Origin: Chamaea fasciata
Taxonomy: Eukaryota; Chordata; Aves; Passeriformes; Sylviidae
DNA length: 64,000 nucleotides
Reading direction: 5' to 3'
NCBI GenBank assembly: GCA_029207755.1
Contig: JARCOQ010000002.1
Span: 60,657,576-60,721,575 of the forward strand
A program made the translations under genes and the position numbers. This document shows positions 1 to 11,934 of the stretch, in pieces. Under the pieces are notes generated by a model. That model saw only the letters and a list, made by a program, of their open reading frames with translations. It had not been told where the DNA came from and made no database searches. Each line of letters begins with the position of its first letter. The first letter of the stretch is position 1.

Positions 1-874
1 CTACAAGCTGAGTAATTATATTTGGTCTGGTGAAGTGCCTCCTCAATCTTTTTCAGTGGCAAACATCAAAAACTCTTTTTTTTTTTTTTAATTCTCTTAA
101 TATTTTTTATTTTCACCTAGTCTGGAAAGAAAAACTTTTCCATGATATTTTACTGTATATAATAATATCTCTCTCCTCTGCTACTTTTGCTTTCTTTAAA
201 AATGCCCAAAAGACAGTGTACACCGAAACCCAGATAAAAAATTCACACAACCATAAACAAAATATCACTAACTTTTATTTGAATGTCATCCTTATATCTT
301 TCTGAAAATCCACACATTTTAAAAAGTAATAATTTCAGTTCATGGATATGAAACCTATTTCCAAAAAGCATCTAAATGGCTATTTTAGGGTATATACCTT
401 TCTCTTTAAATAGCTTAGCGTTGCAGAGAATGATAAAACAAAGAACAAAGATGACATAAAGTCTTTCCAAAAAATCCCATCATGTCTGATTCTTTTTGAT
501 ACACTTTTAACCTGGTAGTTAAAGCATAACATGCACCTTTCTCATCTACTCAACAGTATTTCTTCCAGTCGTGGATGGCATTTTATAAATTTAAGTGCAC
601 TTATAATCCAGGAATGTTGCCTAGGTTTATTGTTGTCGGTTTTGATATCTAAGTCAGTTTGCATGCTGAAAATTTTAGTGCAGATATCAGTCATCAGGCA
701 GACCTCCCAGAACTGTAAAATTATTTCTTCTAATGAGAAAGCCCAAAATAAGTTTAAATACATTCAATTGACATAATTTCAGAGAGTATATACCAGACTA
801 CAGGCAAACCCATGGGTCCACTTTTAGCAACTCATGTTTCCTTTTCCTGAAGAAGGAAAATCTGCTTTTCAGCT
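1..874. other. AT-rich unannotated stretch
   Basis: I see no recognisable gene, RNA or repeat family here. Open frames are short and interrupted, as expected by chance in AT-rich DNA. Confidence 0.5.
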
Positions 875-990
875 TTCATAGAATGATGAAGGTTAGAAAA
901 GACCTTGAAGACCACTAAGGCCATCCTTCAACAGAATATCACCATACACATTAACCATATCACAAAATGCCACATCTACTTGTGAAAGAT
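875..990 (-). repeat. CR1 LINE 3' tail, left half of a split copy
   Basis: The plus strand reads as the reverse complement of an avian CR1 3' end: a degenerate ATAGAATGATGAAGGTTAGAAA start, then the GACCTTGAAGACCA block and a CCACATCTAC block. The match stops near 985-990, where LTR sequence begins. It resumes near 3034 with the next part of the CR1 consensus (stretch around CCATTTCCCTGGACA, then CCTGTTCCAATGCTTA). The two halves are therefore one CR1 copy interrupted by later insertions. Family assignment rests on remembered CR1 structure, not on a search. Confidence 0.75.
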
Positions 991-1359
991 ATGTGCTGAT
1001 GTGGGCCTGTGTTTAGGGTTTGTGCTCTACACAGGGTTGACAAAATAGAGATTTTTGTCATCGTTGAACAGGGCTTACTCAAAGTCAAGGCCTTTTCTGC
1101 TTTTTATACTGCCAAGCTGACAAGGAAGCTGGGGGAGCTTGGGAGGTAGGGAGGGGACACAGACAGGACAGGTGACCCCAACGGACCAAATGGGCATTCC
1201 AAACCATATAGAATCATGCTCAGTTTATAAAATGGGGGGAAAAGGAGGAAGGGGGAGTTGTTTGGAGTGAGAGTATTTGTCTTCCCAAGTAACTGTAACA
1301 TGCTATGGGACCCTCCTAGAGATGGCTGAACACCTGCCTCCCCATGCGTAGTGGTTTTT
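991..1359 (+). repeat. Avian LTR, left part, split by a second LTR
   Basis: This segment aligns by eye over its whole length with the LTR at 9077-9670. Shared blocks include TTTGTGCT, CAGGGCTTA, GGCCTTTTCTGCTT, ATCATGCTCAGT, GTCTTCCCAAGTAACT and GAGATGGCTGAACACCTGC. A TATA-like TTATAAAA lies near 1227-1234, in the place where the other copy has a decayed version. About the first 40 bp of the LTR are missing relative to the 9.1 kb copy. The right part follows at 2851-3033, after a 1.5-kb insertion. Probably an ERVL-type avian LTR, but the class name is from memory. Confidence 0.75.
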
Positions 1360-1375
1360 GTTCGATCACCATTTA

Positions 1376-2850
1376 TGTGGTGGTTTCAGTGTTCACCAAA
1401 TTTTGTTTTCCAACTGGGAGATAGGATTTTGGGAGAAAAAGGCGAAACAGGCTCAACTTAAAAGTAAAACAGATAGATTTTATTAACACACCCTAAGAAA
1501 AGAAAGGAGAAAAAAAAAATGAGACATTCAAACACCTTCCCCCCTCACCCCAAACTGTCCATTTTTTACACTCAACACAGAGAGAAAACTATGATTTTCA
1601 ATCATTTGCCACCATTTAAACACAATCCTGCATCACTTTGGGAGAGAAGTTTCTCTAGAGTTTATGAAGAACACACCATAAGGAAAGGTTTGGTGGCTCT
1701 CAATGTCACAAATCTGTAACCGCTTGGAATTTTGCAGATTATGTGCAGTCCCACCCATATAACAGTTTCCCATGCTGCTTATGGGCCTCCGCATGTTTGG
1801 GGTATCGTTTTAAAAATGCTTTCCTAGTATAAAACAAGGATTCTCTTCTTCTATCTCTAAAATCGTCTCTATCTGAAAAGAAATAGGGACCTTTTATGCC
1901 CAGGAGCCGGGGCCTAATCACCTCCTCTCCAGAATCATTGTTGTCTCAAAGGCTGAGACTTCCTTATTTTTTCCCAGGAGCCAGGGACATACTCTAGTCA
2001 ATTAAATCTCATTTATATCAGTACACACAACCCTTTGACTAGAACTTGCATTCCCCCAAACAGCATTATGATATTACAAGAATAGGCCATTTCACCATAA
2101 TTCACATCCAGAAGTCAAGTCAGAAATGTCCACTTCCTCCATCCCTCCTTCCAACAGTCTTTATCAGTTCCTTTGCTGACTTTGTCTCAATGCTGTCTCT
2201 CTACATTTCAAATCAATCTGTCTTCCATGGAGGAGGGAACGGGTTAATGTCTTTGCCCAGAGTATTTTTTTCCTCTCTAGCTGACTCCTGGAACTTCAAG
2301 GCCACAGGTGGTGTTTGGGGGGGGGGGGGGGGGGCATGCACAGGAATGCTGATGGACGAGCCTCCTCTACCCCTGGTCAGATCTAAAGCAACTCAAACTT
2401 GGATCAGCTCCCTGGAGCTCCAAGGAAAGATTCTCAAGATTTTCTCCTCCCCTGGACCAGAGGCTCCGGCAGCCAGGCCAAGAGCATGGCCACCATGGCC
2501 CCTGGGGCAGGGCCAGCACTCCTGGTCTGCAATCCTCCTCCTCTTCCCATGGGAGGAGCTGGGGGCAAGAGGGGACACTGGCAGTCTGGGCAGCTCTCTC
2601 ACACCCAGCAGCTCCCCTGAGGCCTGGCTGGGCCTGGTCCTGAGGCCTAGCCCAAACTTCTGACTTATAAAGTGATGTTAGTTCCTTGCCAGCCGGAAGA
2701 GGAAAAAGAGGTTGAGTCACCTGGGACCTTTGATGTAAGTCTGGGCTCTCCAGAGACATGGACAACACTCCTATTCATCAGCCAAGCTGTCAGTCCATGC
2801 TATAACTTCCTTAGGAATAAAGGCCTTCACACTCAAGCTAAACCACCACA
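1376..2850 (-). mobile_element. Long solo LTR (1,475 bp) nested in another LTR
   Basis: The ends form a perfect 11-bp inverted repeat, TGTGGTGGTTT at 1376 and AAACCACCACA ending at 2850, in the TG...CA form of retroviral LTRs. The element interrupts the LTR whose halves lie at 991-1359 and 2851-3033. An AATAAA read on the minus strand lies at 1479-1484, about 100 bp from the 1376 end, and favours minus orientation. However, a plus-strand AATAAA near 2816 and a TATAAA near 2667 leave orientation open. It contains an 18-G run at 2317-2334. There is no clean target-site duplication; about 16 extra bases (1360-1375) and a partly repeated flank suggest rearrangement at the left edge. Open frames inside (for example 2046-2663) are not recognisable proteins. 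Confidence 0.7.
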
Positions 2851-3033
2851 CCATGGGAAGCAGTGAATTAATTCCTTGTTTTGCTTTGCTTGTGTTCATG
2901 GCTTTTGCTTACCCTATAAAACTGTCTTGATCTCGACCCATGACTTTTCTATATTTTACCCTTCCAATTCTCTCCCGGATCCCACCGATGGGGGAAGAGG
3001 CAGGGTGTGTCTGCAAGATAATTGGTTGTTGGT
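2851..3033 (+). repeat. Avian LTR, right part
   Basis: This continues the LTR broken at about 1359. GTGAATTAATTCCTTGTTTT, GGCTTTTGCTTACCCTAT and the TTTTACCCTTCCAATTCTCT block match 9486-9600 of the second copy. The U5 end is degenerate, and the CR1 sequence resumes at about 3034. Confidence 0.75.
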
Positions 3034-3102
3034 TGTTTTCTGAGCACTTTTACCAGGAAGCTCCACCATTTCCCTGGACACCCTGTTCCAATGCTTAACT
3101 AA
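3034..3102 (-). repeat. CR1 LINE 3' tail, right half of the split copy
   Basis: It carries the CR1 stretch that should directly follow the block at 965-985: a TGAGCAC start, CCACCATTTCCCTGG and CCTGTTCCAATGCTTA. Together with 875-990 it shows that the LTR landed inside an older CR1. Confidence 0.65.
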
Positions 3103-4682
3103 TTGTGCATATATGATTATTTGTACCTTTTTTTGATGATAAATATATTTAAAACTCAAAATATAAATCATCTCCACTCGTCAAGCAGTGATTATAAATT
3201 CTATTCCTTTCTGGTGTTTACCATTAGCTAATTTTCTCAGTCTGATTTGTAAATTGTAATTACTTTGATTAATAACCTCTTTCTACTCACTAGTTCGTTT
3301 TCAGTTTACCTTGGATTACGTGATGCCTTATTTTTCCATAGATCTTTAAAAAATAATCAATCACAGTTTGTTTATTTCTTGCTATAATATTTTTATTTCT
3401 GTGGACTGATTGTCTGAAGAAATCCCTCTGGTCATTTTCCAGCATCCTTTGATATTATTATCCTTTCTCTGTGCATGTCTCAAGTTCTCTAGACTGTATC
3501 AACAGCTTGTGTTTCAACTTTTCATTAAAATCTTTATGCGATTCATATTTTCTCTACAGCTTTATTAGTATGAATATACTTTTCAGTTTCCTCTTTGTCT
3601 CACCCAGATGGTATAACATTCAGTTAACAATTGAACCTCCAGACTGATTTACTTCTTTTATATAGCATAGTTCATTTTCCCACAGATCCAATGTCTTCCA
3701 GAGGTTTCAAATTAGACAATGATGAAATTTTCCCAAAGTTACTAGGTCCTAAGTATTTACCATTTTAAGGTATTTATAGGCTTTCTGGGTACATGTCTAC
3801 ACATTTTTTTCCATTCGTAAGAGCATATATCATATTTCCAGGAACATGATCAGTGCTCACAATGGGTGTTTTTTATTTGTTTGATTGGAATTTTTTGTCA
3901 TACCAAATAGCTATTTCAGGGTCACAGTATGCATAAAACTTTCAATTAATCACATAATAGAGTGTCATAAGGGCACTATTCCACTTTAAAGAGCTACACA
4001 AGCATAAAAGATATAACCATATACTGCATTCTGTGGGGTGGGGGAAGTAATTTAGTAAGGATTTCAGCTTTTTTTTTTTGCAGAACAGCCCCTCATCAAG
4101 AGTATTTTTGTCTAGAAGTACCTTTAGAATAAATTCTTTTCAATGAAAAATTCCTTTAAGTAGGGTCAAACAGATACTTGAACTGTGACATAGTTTACGG
4201 ACCTGACAGTTCATTCTAATATCCCTCAGTTTTCTAGACAGGACATTCTTATATCAATTTAATGTCATCACTCTTTCCAGCTGATCAAATCTTAAATTTG
4301 TTGAAGAAAGGGTTCTGAACTATTGATCATGTCTATATAATAATAGTATGTGATTTAAAAGATCTTGTCCTTTGTGAAGAGACAGTATCACTGATTGTTT
4401 GGTCATGACTAAAATCTTCCTTTCATTACAACTTTTCACTTCTAGCAACAGCCAGAACCTGTAATTTCCAATGCCTATTAAATGTTTCCAACAAGGCACA
4501 GCTCCCAGTTTAAAGTAAATTCTCCAAAGTGTCATAAAGAACTAAAGCAGATTAAAGAATATATAAAATGTATTAAATATGTAAAAGGAATCTTTATAAA
4601 TAAAAGTGCTTTCTTATGATCAGGTTTGTTATTTCCTTTGAAATCTACCACTAGACACTACCCATTGTAATTAAAAATTCAT
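3103..4682. other. AT-rich stretch, nothing recognised
   Basis: No gene, RNA or repeat family recognised. Only short homopolymer tracts are present, such as a T run near 4069. Confidence 0.45.
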
Positions 4683-4990
4683 GCTACCCCAGTGAAGTAG
4701 GAAAAGGGACTACAGGTGATCTCAGCCCTGATAAGTAACAGCTGTGTTAATTAACCAATACAGCCCCATCCCTGATGAGGAACAGCTATATCCAATAAGG
4801 ATGAGTAAGATAAAAGAGAGGGTTAGCTAGTACACGTAATATCATCATGGAGGAGGAACCTTGAGGAGTATAAAGGAGAGAATTGTGAAGCAGGATCCTG
4901 GGGAGAGAGAACAAAATATGAGTTGATAAAATTATTTTTTTCAAGAATTGTCAAACAAATTAAATTGTTGTTTGAAGTTTGGTAAGAATG
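4683..4990 (+). repeat. LTR-like segment with TATA box and internal direct repeat
   Basis: The segment is purine-rich and differs from its AT-rich flanks. It contains two diverged copies of a block of about 35-40 bp (CCCTGATAAGTAACAGCTGT near 4725 and CCCTGATGAGGAACAGCTAT near 4770), each followed by a CCAATA-type box. A TATAAA follows at 4869-4874, and further downstream the sequence returns to AT-rich. Repeated U3 blocks, CCAAT and TATA in this order are typical of an LTR promoter. No matching second LTR or clear TG/CA ends were found, so it could be a truncated solo LTR or another repeat. Confidence 0.45.
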
Positions 4991-7799
4991 TCAATATCTT
5001 TAGGGGTCTGGTCCAGTATGTTAAATCCATCAAAAAAACACCAACAAACTAAAAGTCCAATCATATGCATAGAAAGATTGTTTTGGGTAGTATAAATGTG
5101 TTTTAAAACATAAATCACCTATTTGCATGACCTAAATGCCTGATAAAATTTAGGCGCTTTTATTGTAGCTTTGTGTGTGAATGCATTTTGTATTTTAAGA
5201 GTGATGCAAATTTTTACTCTGAATTAAACTAAAAGTAAGGAACAACTGGAAATCACAATTTCCATTTCATAGACAAAAGCACAGGAAGACGTGTGGAAAT
5301 ATGCTCAGACACAAACAAGCTTAGAAATTAGAGTCTTTGAATGTCCTGTGGAATAAAACAAAAACCAGATTGTATAGCATAGCCTGGATATCATAATGCT
5401 CACAAAAGGTGTTAAAAAGCTGGTGTTTTGTTTACTTTGCAGTTTTTTTTTTTCTTTTGCTGTTTTGTTGGGAGTTTTTTCCAAAACTGATTAAGTTGCA
5501 TTTGCTTCAAGATTTTGTACAAAAATTCTTAATTGCCGCTACTTTGAAACATTGCAAGTGTAAAAAATGTCATCATATGTGCCGTCTTGAATATTTTTTT
5601 TACAAGTTGCTGCAGATGTGCCTGCATTGTATTTTATAGAACCATGCACAATGCAGTCTTGGGTAAAAGATAATGACTTTTTGTGTCACCTAAAGAAATT
5701 TAAAACTATGATCCCACTTTTCCCTGAGGCATTCTAAGACTTTTTAATAAAAGTGGATTGCAGTTTTTCATTTTGTTATTAAAGCATCTGCAGATGAAAC
5801 ATCTAACTTTCTTGTGTTGCCTTTGGGAATTGTATCTGTAACACGTTTCCAAAAGTTGGCTTTAATGTATTGATCTATCTAAATTGTTTTGTAAATATCA
5901 CACTGGATACTGTGTGACAAGGAGACAGAAAAAGACACATATGTATATATTTTTCACTGAAAAATACTTTAATGTCTTGACATTTATTTCTTCTATGGGA
6001 GAAATAGTGAACAAATCCTTAGTCAATATTTACTCTATTCCTCATTATGGCAGTTATTTATGTCTGTGGGTCAATGACTGGATGTCAGTCAACTTAGCTC
6101 TTACACATCTTCACTGTATTAAAAATTGACAGTTCTTTAAATGAAAGTGATGAGGCAAATAAATTATAGGCTTTAAAATTAAACTAGAAAAACTTGATTG
6201 TCTTAGTAGCTGTTTTAAATATTGGGAGAATGATAATCCCGTTTTAGGAGCATCTAGGTGAACACTGAGGGTTTAAAACTCTCACACCAGACAGTAGCTT
6301 TTGATTTGATAATTCTTCATTTGTATAAAAGTTCCTTGAGGGGTAGTGCCAAGGCCAAAACTCTCTGAATTGAGGGGGATACTTCACTTTTATGTGGGAA
6401 GTAGCCATACCTCTTCAAGGTGAAACATTTTATGAGACCTAAACAAAATACAGGGAAAAGTGAGTCACGGCACTGAGCCAGGGAGCAGACTAGTTATGTA
6501 GAAGCCAAACATCTTCACTGAGTAACAAGAAGCAGAAAGTCATACTTCAGCGGCAGCATGAACAGAAGCTTTTTAGGACAAGGGAGTTCTTGAAGAGTTT
6601 GTGTCTACTCAGATGTCATCTGAGCTGTTTGGATTTCAGAATGGAACAGAGAAACTATTGCAAAGACATAGTAGGCATGGCTAGAATCTTCAGGTTTTCA
6701 CTGTCTGAAAAGTTGAATACCATAGTCTACAATCTAATGAAATTTGACTTCTTCAGTTTTAGGCACATTGGTCTCCACTGAGGAAAATACTATAATGTAG
6801 AACCACCTCAAATCTTTGTCTGCCTAGGTTTCATCCAACAGATCTTTTTCTTGATGCACTGTCTGAGGCCAGAGCTTGTGATTAACCAAGATGTGTTCAG
6901 TGTATAATAGTAATTTATTCCAATTCTTCCACTATACCTTCTAAAGAGTACTTTGGAAAACTGTTAGAGGAGAGGAAGTGCTGGTTTACAGTTTAACTTT
7001 TCAGGAGGTATAAACATAGCCCATTAATGACATTAATATTACAATAAAAAGATTTTGGAGTTAGACTGTGTCTCAGCTTTCCCTTCAAATCTATAATCCA
7101 TGTGAAAACACTGATGAACCCTGCTGTCCTACTGCCAAGGCCCTATCCTAAGCTTACTTAGACTAACCCATACCTCTATCTTAGTATTGACAAACACATC
7201 TTTTCTCATAACTCTTTCATCCACGCTGTAAACTCTTAAAATCTTAGGGTTTACTGATATTTGCAACTGTGGTGATTTTTTCTGCATATATACATGGTTT
7301 TGAGTGTGGTATTATTAGTTTATTGAAATGAAGCTGATTTTGATGGGGAAAGCTTTGAAAGCTAAGATGATTTAATTTTCTTCCCAATATACACATCCAT
7401 ATCTGGAGCACTTTCACATATCACAATAATGGAACAATTAAGCAAGATTGGGAAAAACTTTAATCTTACTATGCTTTGCCCCATCTCCTGATGCTGGTAC
7501 CAAAACACAAAGGAGTCCTTTTCTTTTTGGCTGTATTACAGGTCTTCTAGACAACTTTGGTCAAGTCAGTTTTCTTCTTTGGCTCCTGTTCCCCCAGCCA
7601 ATGCAGATAATGATCCTGACCTCTTTTCTAAAAGGCTTTGACATCCTTGGGTGGAAAGTTCTTCCTAAAAGCAGGGTAGTTTTATTATTATATCCATTAT
7701 ATAGTTACACTATTTAAGGTCAATAGACCTATATAGCTGAACAGAAATGAGATCATATGACCATCAGCACAATGCGGTAATTGCACTCGAAAGTACCCA
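4991..7799. other. AT-rich stretch, nothing recognised
   Basis: Open frames here (up to 89 codons) have no recognisable motifs and are probably chance. No RNA gene seen. Confidence 0.45.
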
Positions 7800-8345
7800 A
7801 TTGAATGTTTAGTCCAAATGAAGCCATATTTAGTGTGGTTTCATATATTGGTATTGAAAGTTTGATACATTGAATCTTGAACTTTCTTTGATTAAAATTT
7901 TATAGTAAGACTTCTTCAAACTTTTTAATTCATTGGCTGCTGCCCCCAAGGGATTAATACGGATTGGGTAAGAAAAGAATGACAACAACAGCATATAATG
8001 ACATTCTATCCAGGATGTCCAATATCTTTATACCTTCAACTCTATTATTGTGTTGGATTCTTTGACTGATTTGTCCCAGAATTATGGTAAAAAGGGAGGG
8101 CAAAAAGGGGCACCATTGCCTTTTTCTGCTAGAGAAAGTAAAGACTTCTGAGTGATATCCATTATTCCTTACTGTAGGCTCCACTACAATGTCTTTAGTT
8201 AAGAAAGTTTTCGACCATTATGTGAAACTCCCAAAACTTTTGACAAATAGCTTCTTTTCAGCCAATCAAAATAGCCTTCAGCATACAATGCTAATAAATA
8301 TAAATCCCCTTTACTATTTCTATTTTGTAATGATCTGTAAGCTGA
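7800..8345 (-). pseudogene. Relic of an L1-type LINE ORF2 (reverse transcriptase core)
   Basis: Read on the minus strand, the region keeps the order of motifs of an L1-clade reverse transcriptase. At about 8290-8240 a decayed motif A reads LLALYAEGYFDWL, where L1 has a LDAEKAFD-like string. An open frame at 8184-7954 then carries TVRNNG, a degenerate RQGCPLSP-like stretch (RQWCPFLPSLF), GIKI, and SLYAVVVILFLPNP in the place of the SLYADD catalytic box. Further on, IKKFEEV and FNQRKFKI match the following conserved block, with three in-frame stops interrupting. Both catalytic aspartates of the YADD box are replaced by valine, and stops are frequent, so it is dead. Birds are dominated by CR1, and L1 is known there only as scarce old fragments. 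A Tx1-like relative cannot be excluded. Confidence 0.7.
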
Positions 8346-8816
8346 AATTTGTGTGTTTCTCCAACCACTTCTATGGCACCTTACAGGTATATCTTCACTG
8401 GTCCATCATACTTCCAGTTGCTACCATTTCTCTTTCAAATATGTACTGTCTATTGTCTTACTTTAGGCAATTTCTTTGGTAGTAGACAAGATCCAGGAAA
8501 GTTCTTAAGTAAACTCTTAAAGATAAGTCAGCAGCTGTCTTGCTCTAAGTTGGTATCCTAAAACAGGGTTTAAGGACAATTTTTAGTCCTTGGGATTGAG
8601 CTTCCAAGCAACAGCTTCTCTTCAACTTGAATATGTGGTTCAGTCATGACACTATAGGAGAGAGGCAAGGTAACTGAGGTACTGTTCTTTGTCTCAGTTC
8701 TCAATTAATCTTCAAATCCTTGTCTATCATTTTCAACTACATATGTCATGTTTTCCTCTTAAATATTTTTATAAAAAGAAAATGTTTCACTAAGGTCTGT
8801 TTTTAGAACACAGGGT

Positions 8817-8880
8817 TTTTGTTTTTTTTTTTTTGTTTTTTTTTTTTTTTTTCTTTTTTTTCTTTTTTTTTTTTTTTTAA
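8817..8880. repeat. T-rich low-complexity tract
   Basis: About 60 bp made almost only of T with isolated G and C. No retroposon body was identified on either side. Confidence 0.9.
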
Positions 8881-9076
8881 ATTTCTTGGATATGGGGTTT
8901 GTTATTTTACATTTCCATCCTCTGGAACATAAGTGTGAGATAAAAGTGAGATGCTCTTCAAACTTATAAACAGTTAGAAAAAAAGTGAATCAATAATGAG
9001 ACTAGTATTATATTTTATAAACTTCACAATCTCAAGGATGTGTTTTGGTCCATTAGATCTGTGCCAGGCTGAGAAA

Positions 9077-9670
9077 GGTCCTGCTGATTCTGGCTGGGAT
9101 AGAGTTAATTTTCTTCACAGATGCTGGTATGGGGCTGTGTTTTGGATTTGTGCTGAACACAAGATTGGTAATTTATAGATGTTGTTTTAATGGTGAGCAG
9201 GGCTTATATAGAGCCAGGGCCTTTTCTGCTTCTCATACTGCTCCAACAACAGGGGGTCTTAAGGTGCATGGGAAGTTGGGAGGAGACACAGCCAGGACAA
9301 GTGACTCACACTGACTAGAGGGATATTCCAGACCACTTGGCATCATGCTCAGTAGATAAAGTGGAGGGATGAAAGAGGAAACATGGGATGCTTAGAGTGA
9401 TGGTGTCTTCCCAAGTAACTATTACATGTGATGGGGCCCTGCTCTCCTGGAGATGGCTGAACACCTGCTTGCCCATGGGAAGTGGTGAATTAATTCCTTG
9501 TTTTGCTTTGCTTGTATGCATGGCTTTTGCTTACCCTATTAAATTATCTTTATTTCAGTCCACAGGTTTCCCAGCTTTTACCCTTTTGATTCTCTCTCCA
9601 ATCCTGTTGGTGGGGGAGTGAGTGAAGGGCTACATGGAGCTTGGCTGCTGGCTGGGCTTAAACCATAACA
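9077..9670 (+). mobile_element. Solo avian LTR (about 594 bp)
   Basis: The segment begins near GGTCCTGCTGATTCTGGCTG, contains GGGATAGAGTTAATTTTCTT, and ends with GGCTTAAACCATAACA. It matches a well-known avian LTR family that I recall as ERVL-related. A polyadenylation-like ATTAAA lies at 9538-9543, and the U3 TATA region near 9352 is degenerate. No internal retroviral sequence and no partner LTR is adjacent, so it is a solo LTR. The sister copy at 991-1359 plus 2851-3033 confirms its extent. A target duplication is not clear. Confidence 0.8.
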
Positions 9671-11934
9671 AAGGCCAAGTTTGGTTACCATGAATAAATA
9701 TGTTTTACAATGGATTTTGTGCTCTTTGTTATGATGAAAAGTACCATGTTTTTCTATTATATTACTTCTAATAAGTAACAGCAAGATTTAATGGCTGCAT
9801 AATTGTTGGCTTTGCAAATGAATCACCTTAACAGTCTTTAATACTTTCAGTTTATTCTGCTGCTAGAGATTACATGGTATATTTTAAATATAAGTGTTTT
9901 TTGAGTAAAATAGGCTTTGGTCATTTTATATGCATAAAGGCATGGTAATGCCTGATAGATTAAGAGCCCAAGACATCATTTCCTACTCAGAAGAGCTATT
10001 CTGAGACAGTCTTTGGATTCAAACAAATTACTTATTTTGGCAGTCTGCACCAGAATTCAGGCCTTATAAAATACTAGGGAAAAAAAAAAAAAAAGAAAAA
10101 AAAAAAAAAAAAAAGAAAAACCATACCCAAACCCCATCTTAATTCCATTTCAATATCTATAGTATGATTCTTTACTCCCTTTTTTTTTCTTTTTTTCTTT
10201 TTCAGGTTGGCTTCCCCAGATACGTTTCCAACAAGTGGAGATGAAGAGTTTTGCGTTACTATGAACTACAGTATGCTACAGAACTCGATTATAGGTGGGT
10301 AGTGCAAAGAGTAGAGGCAAAATGCTCCTGGTGAATATCTAGGTAACTGCCTTAACTGCCAGCTGAGAATCCATCGGTTATTATTTTGCTTACAGTTTTA
10401 CTGCAATAGCAAATTACAAGCAGCCTGATTCCACATTGTAAAATGTAGGTTATTGGGAAGAAAGATCAAAAATTAAGAAACAAAAATCTGTACTTTTCTA
10501 GTTCAAACAGTAGAGAAGCATATTGATAGGGAAGGGAGAATACACTTTGACCTTTCTGACTTGTGAACTGTACTCAAGTGGGATTTAGTGAATAGCTAGC
10601 CCTGCAATCTTTCATTGTTCTTCATGGGTATAATTTGACGATTATCAAACAAATTGTATTGAAACGTGTGCCTCTCTTTTAAGGATTTCAGATGCTGGGT
10701 TTAACTGCTATACTCTGATTATTGAAGATGATTCTTTCATTTTCCTCCATTATCTTAATTACAACTCTTGTATTAGAATTTTTCACTTTTTAAAGGCTTG
10801 GTCAACTGTCTAATCATTTGATTTCTATCTACAATATTGCACAGATACTGTGAATTAAATGAAAGCAGAACTGTCAGTATTGTTATCAGAACAGCTGGAG
10901 AAAAGTACATTACAATCACAAGATCTGTTTCCTACCAGTTTTAGCAATCTACCCATCTCTCTATCAGTTAGTGGTTTTAATTTATATGTTGCTTTGAGAA
11001 ATAAGTTTTTAGTTCTTACTAAGAACTGACTGGTATGTGAAGAATTGCTAAAGCCTTAATCATCAAGAAAATCACAAGTTATTTTGCCAGTTATCGTCTC
11101 TGTGTTCAGCCAGGATATTAAGTTGGAAGAGGTGTTGGAATCACATACAGACAACCAGACAGTGCTGGAAACTTTGCTTTGCAGATTTACTTTAGGAGGT
11201 GTAATTGTGGAATTGTCCTAGCTACCCAAAAAAAGTAACAATCGTAGTAGTATGACTGGAGAAGTAGCAGCTCTTTGTGTCTCTTGGGAGAGCTCCCACT
11301 GAAAAGGACTTTTCACTACTCTTTCAATAAATACACTCTGTGATTCTTTTATCTTTGAATTTCTCAGTTTCATTGGCAGGGAAGCAAGTAGGGCAGTGCC
11401 ATTTCCTCAAAGGCACAATTATTACCCTGACCTTTGTTGGCACCAAACTGGAAAAGTGTTTCTGAACTCCTTTATTCAACTTTTGTCTGCAGCTTTCTGT
11501 AAGTGATTCTCCTCTCATGATACCTGTCCTCTTTTTTTTTGTAAACCATGCACGTGAGGGCCTTCAAGGTGCCGCTGCAAGAAGGAAAATCAGAAGTTTC
11601 CCAAATGGTGAGAGGTCTCAAATATTTTTGGCTATCCAACATGGAACCCTTCAAAAATGCCTGATATCCTGAGTTAGGAACATTTTCTTTGAAGAATTAG
11701 TGACTCTAAGAATTTTTGATTTAAAGTGTAAATTCATGAGCTACCTCTTCTAATAAATGAAGCTCAAGTGCTCGTTTCTCACTAAGCATTGCAGAAGATG
11801 AACAATACACATCAACTTGTTCAGTCTTTCCAGTAAGAAGTCCACAATAACTCTATGTAACAGAGGTATTTCTATTACTTCTGCTGTATATTGTACATTC
11901 TCCCTTTACTTGGCGCCTCAAATCATGTCTTCAG
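9671..11934. other. AT-rich stretch with an A-rich tract
   Basis: It contains an A-rich low-complexity tract at about 10079-10122 and a T-rich one near 10181-10203. Otherwise nothing was recognised. Confidence 0.45.

Noticed and set aside
2046..2663. 205-codon open frame on the plus strand
   Set aside because: It lies inside the long LTR, crosses an 18-G run, and has no known domain. The overlapping frames on both strands reflect GC-rich composition.
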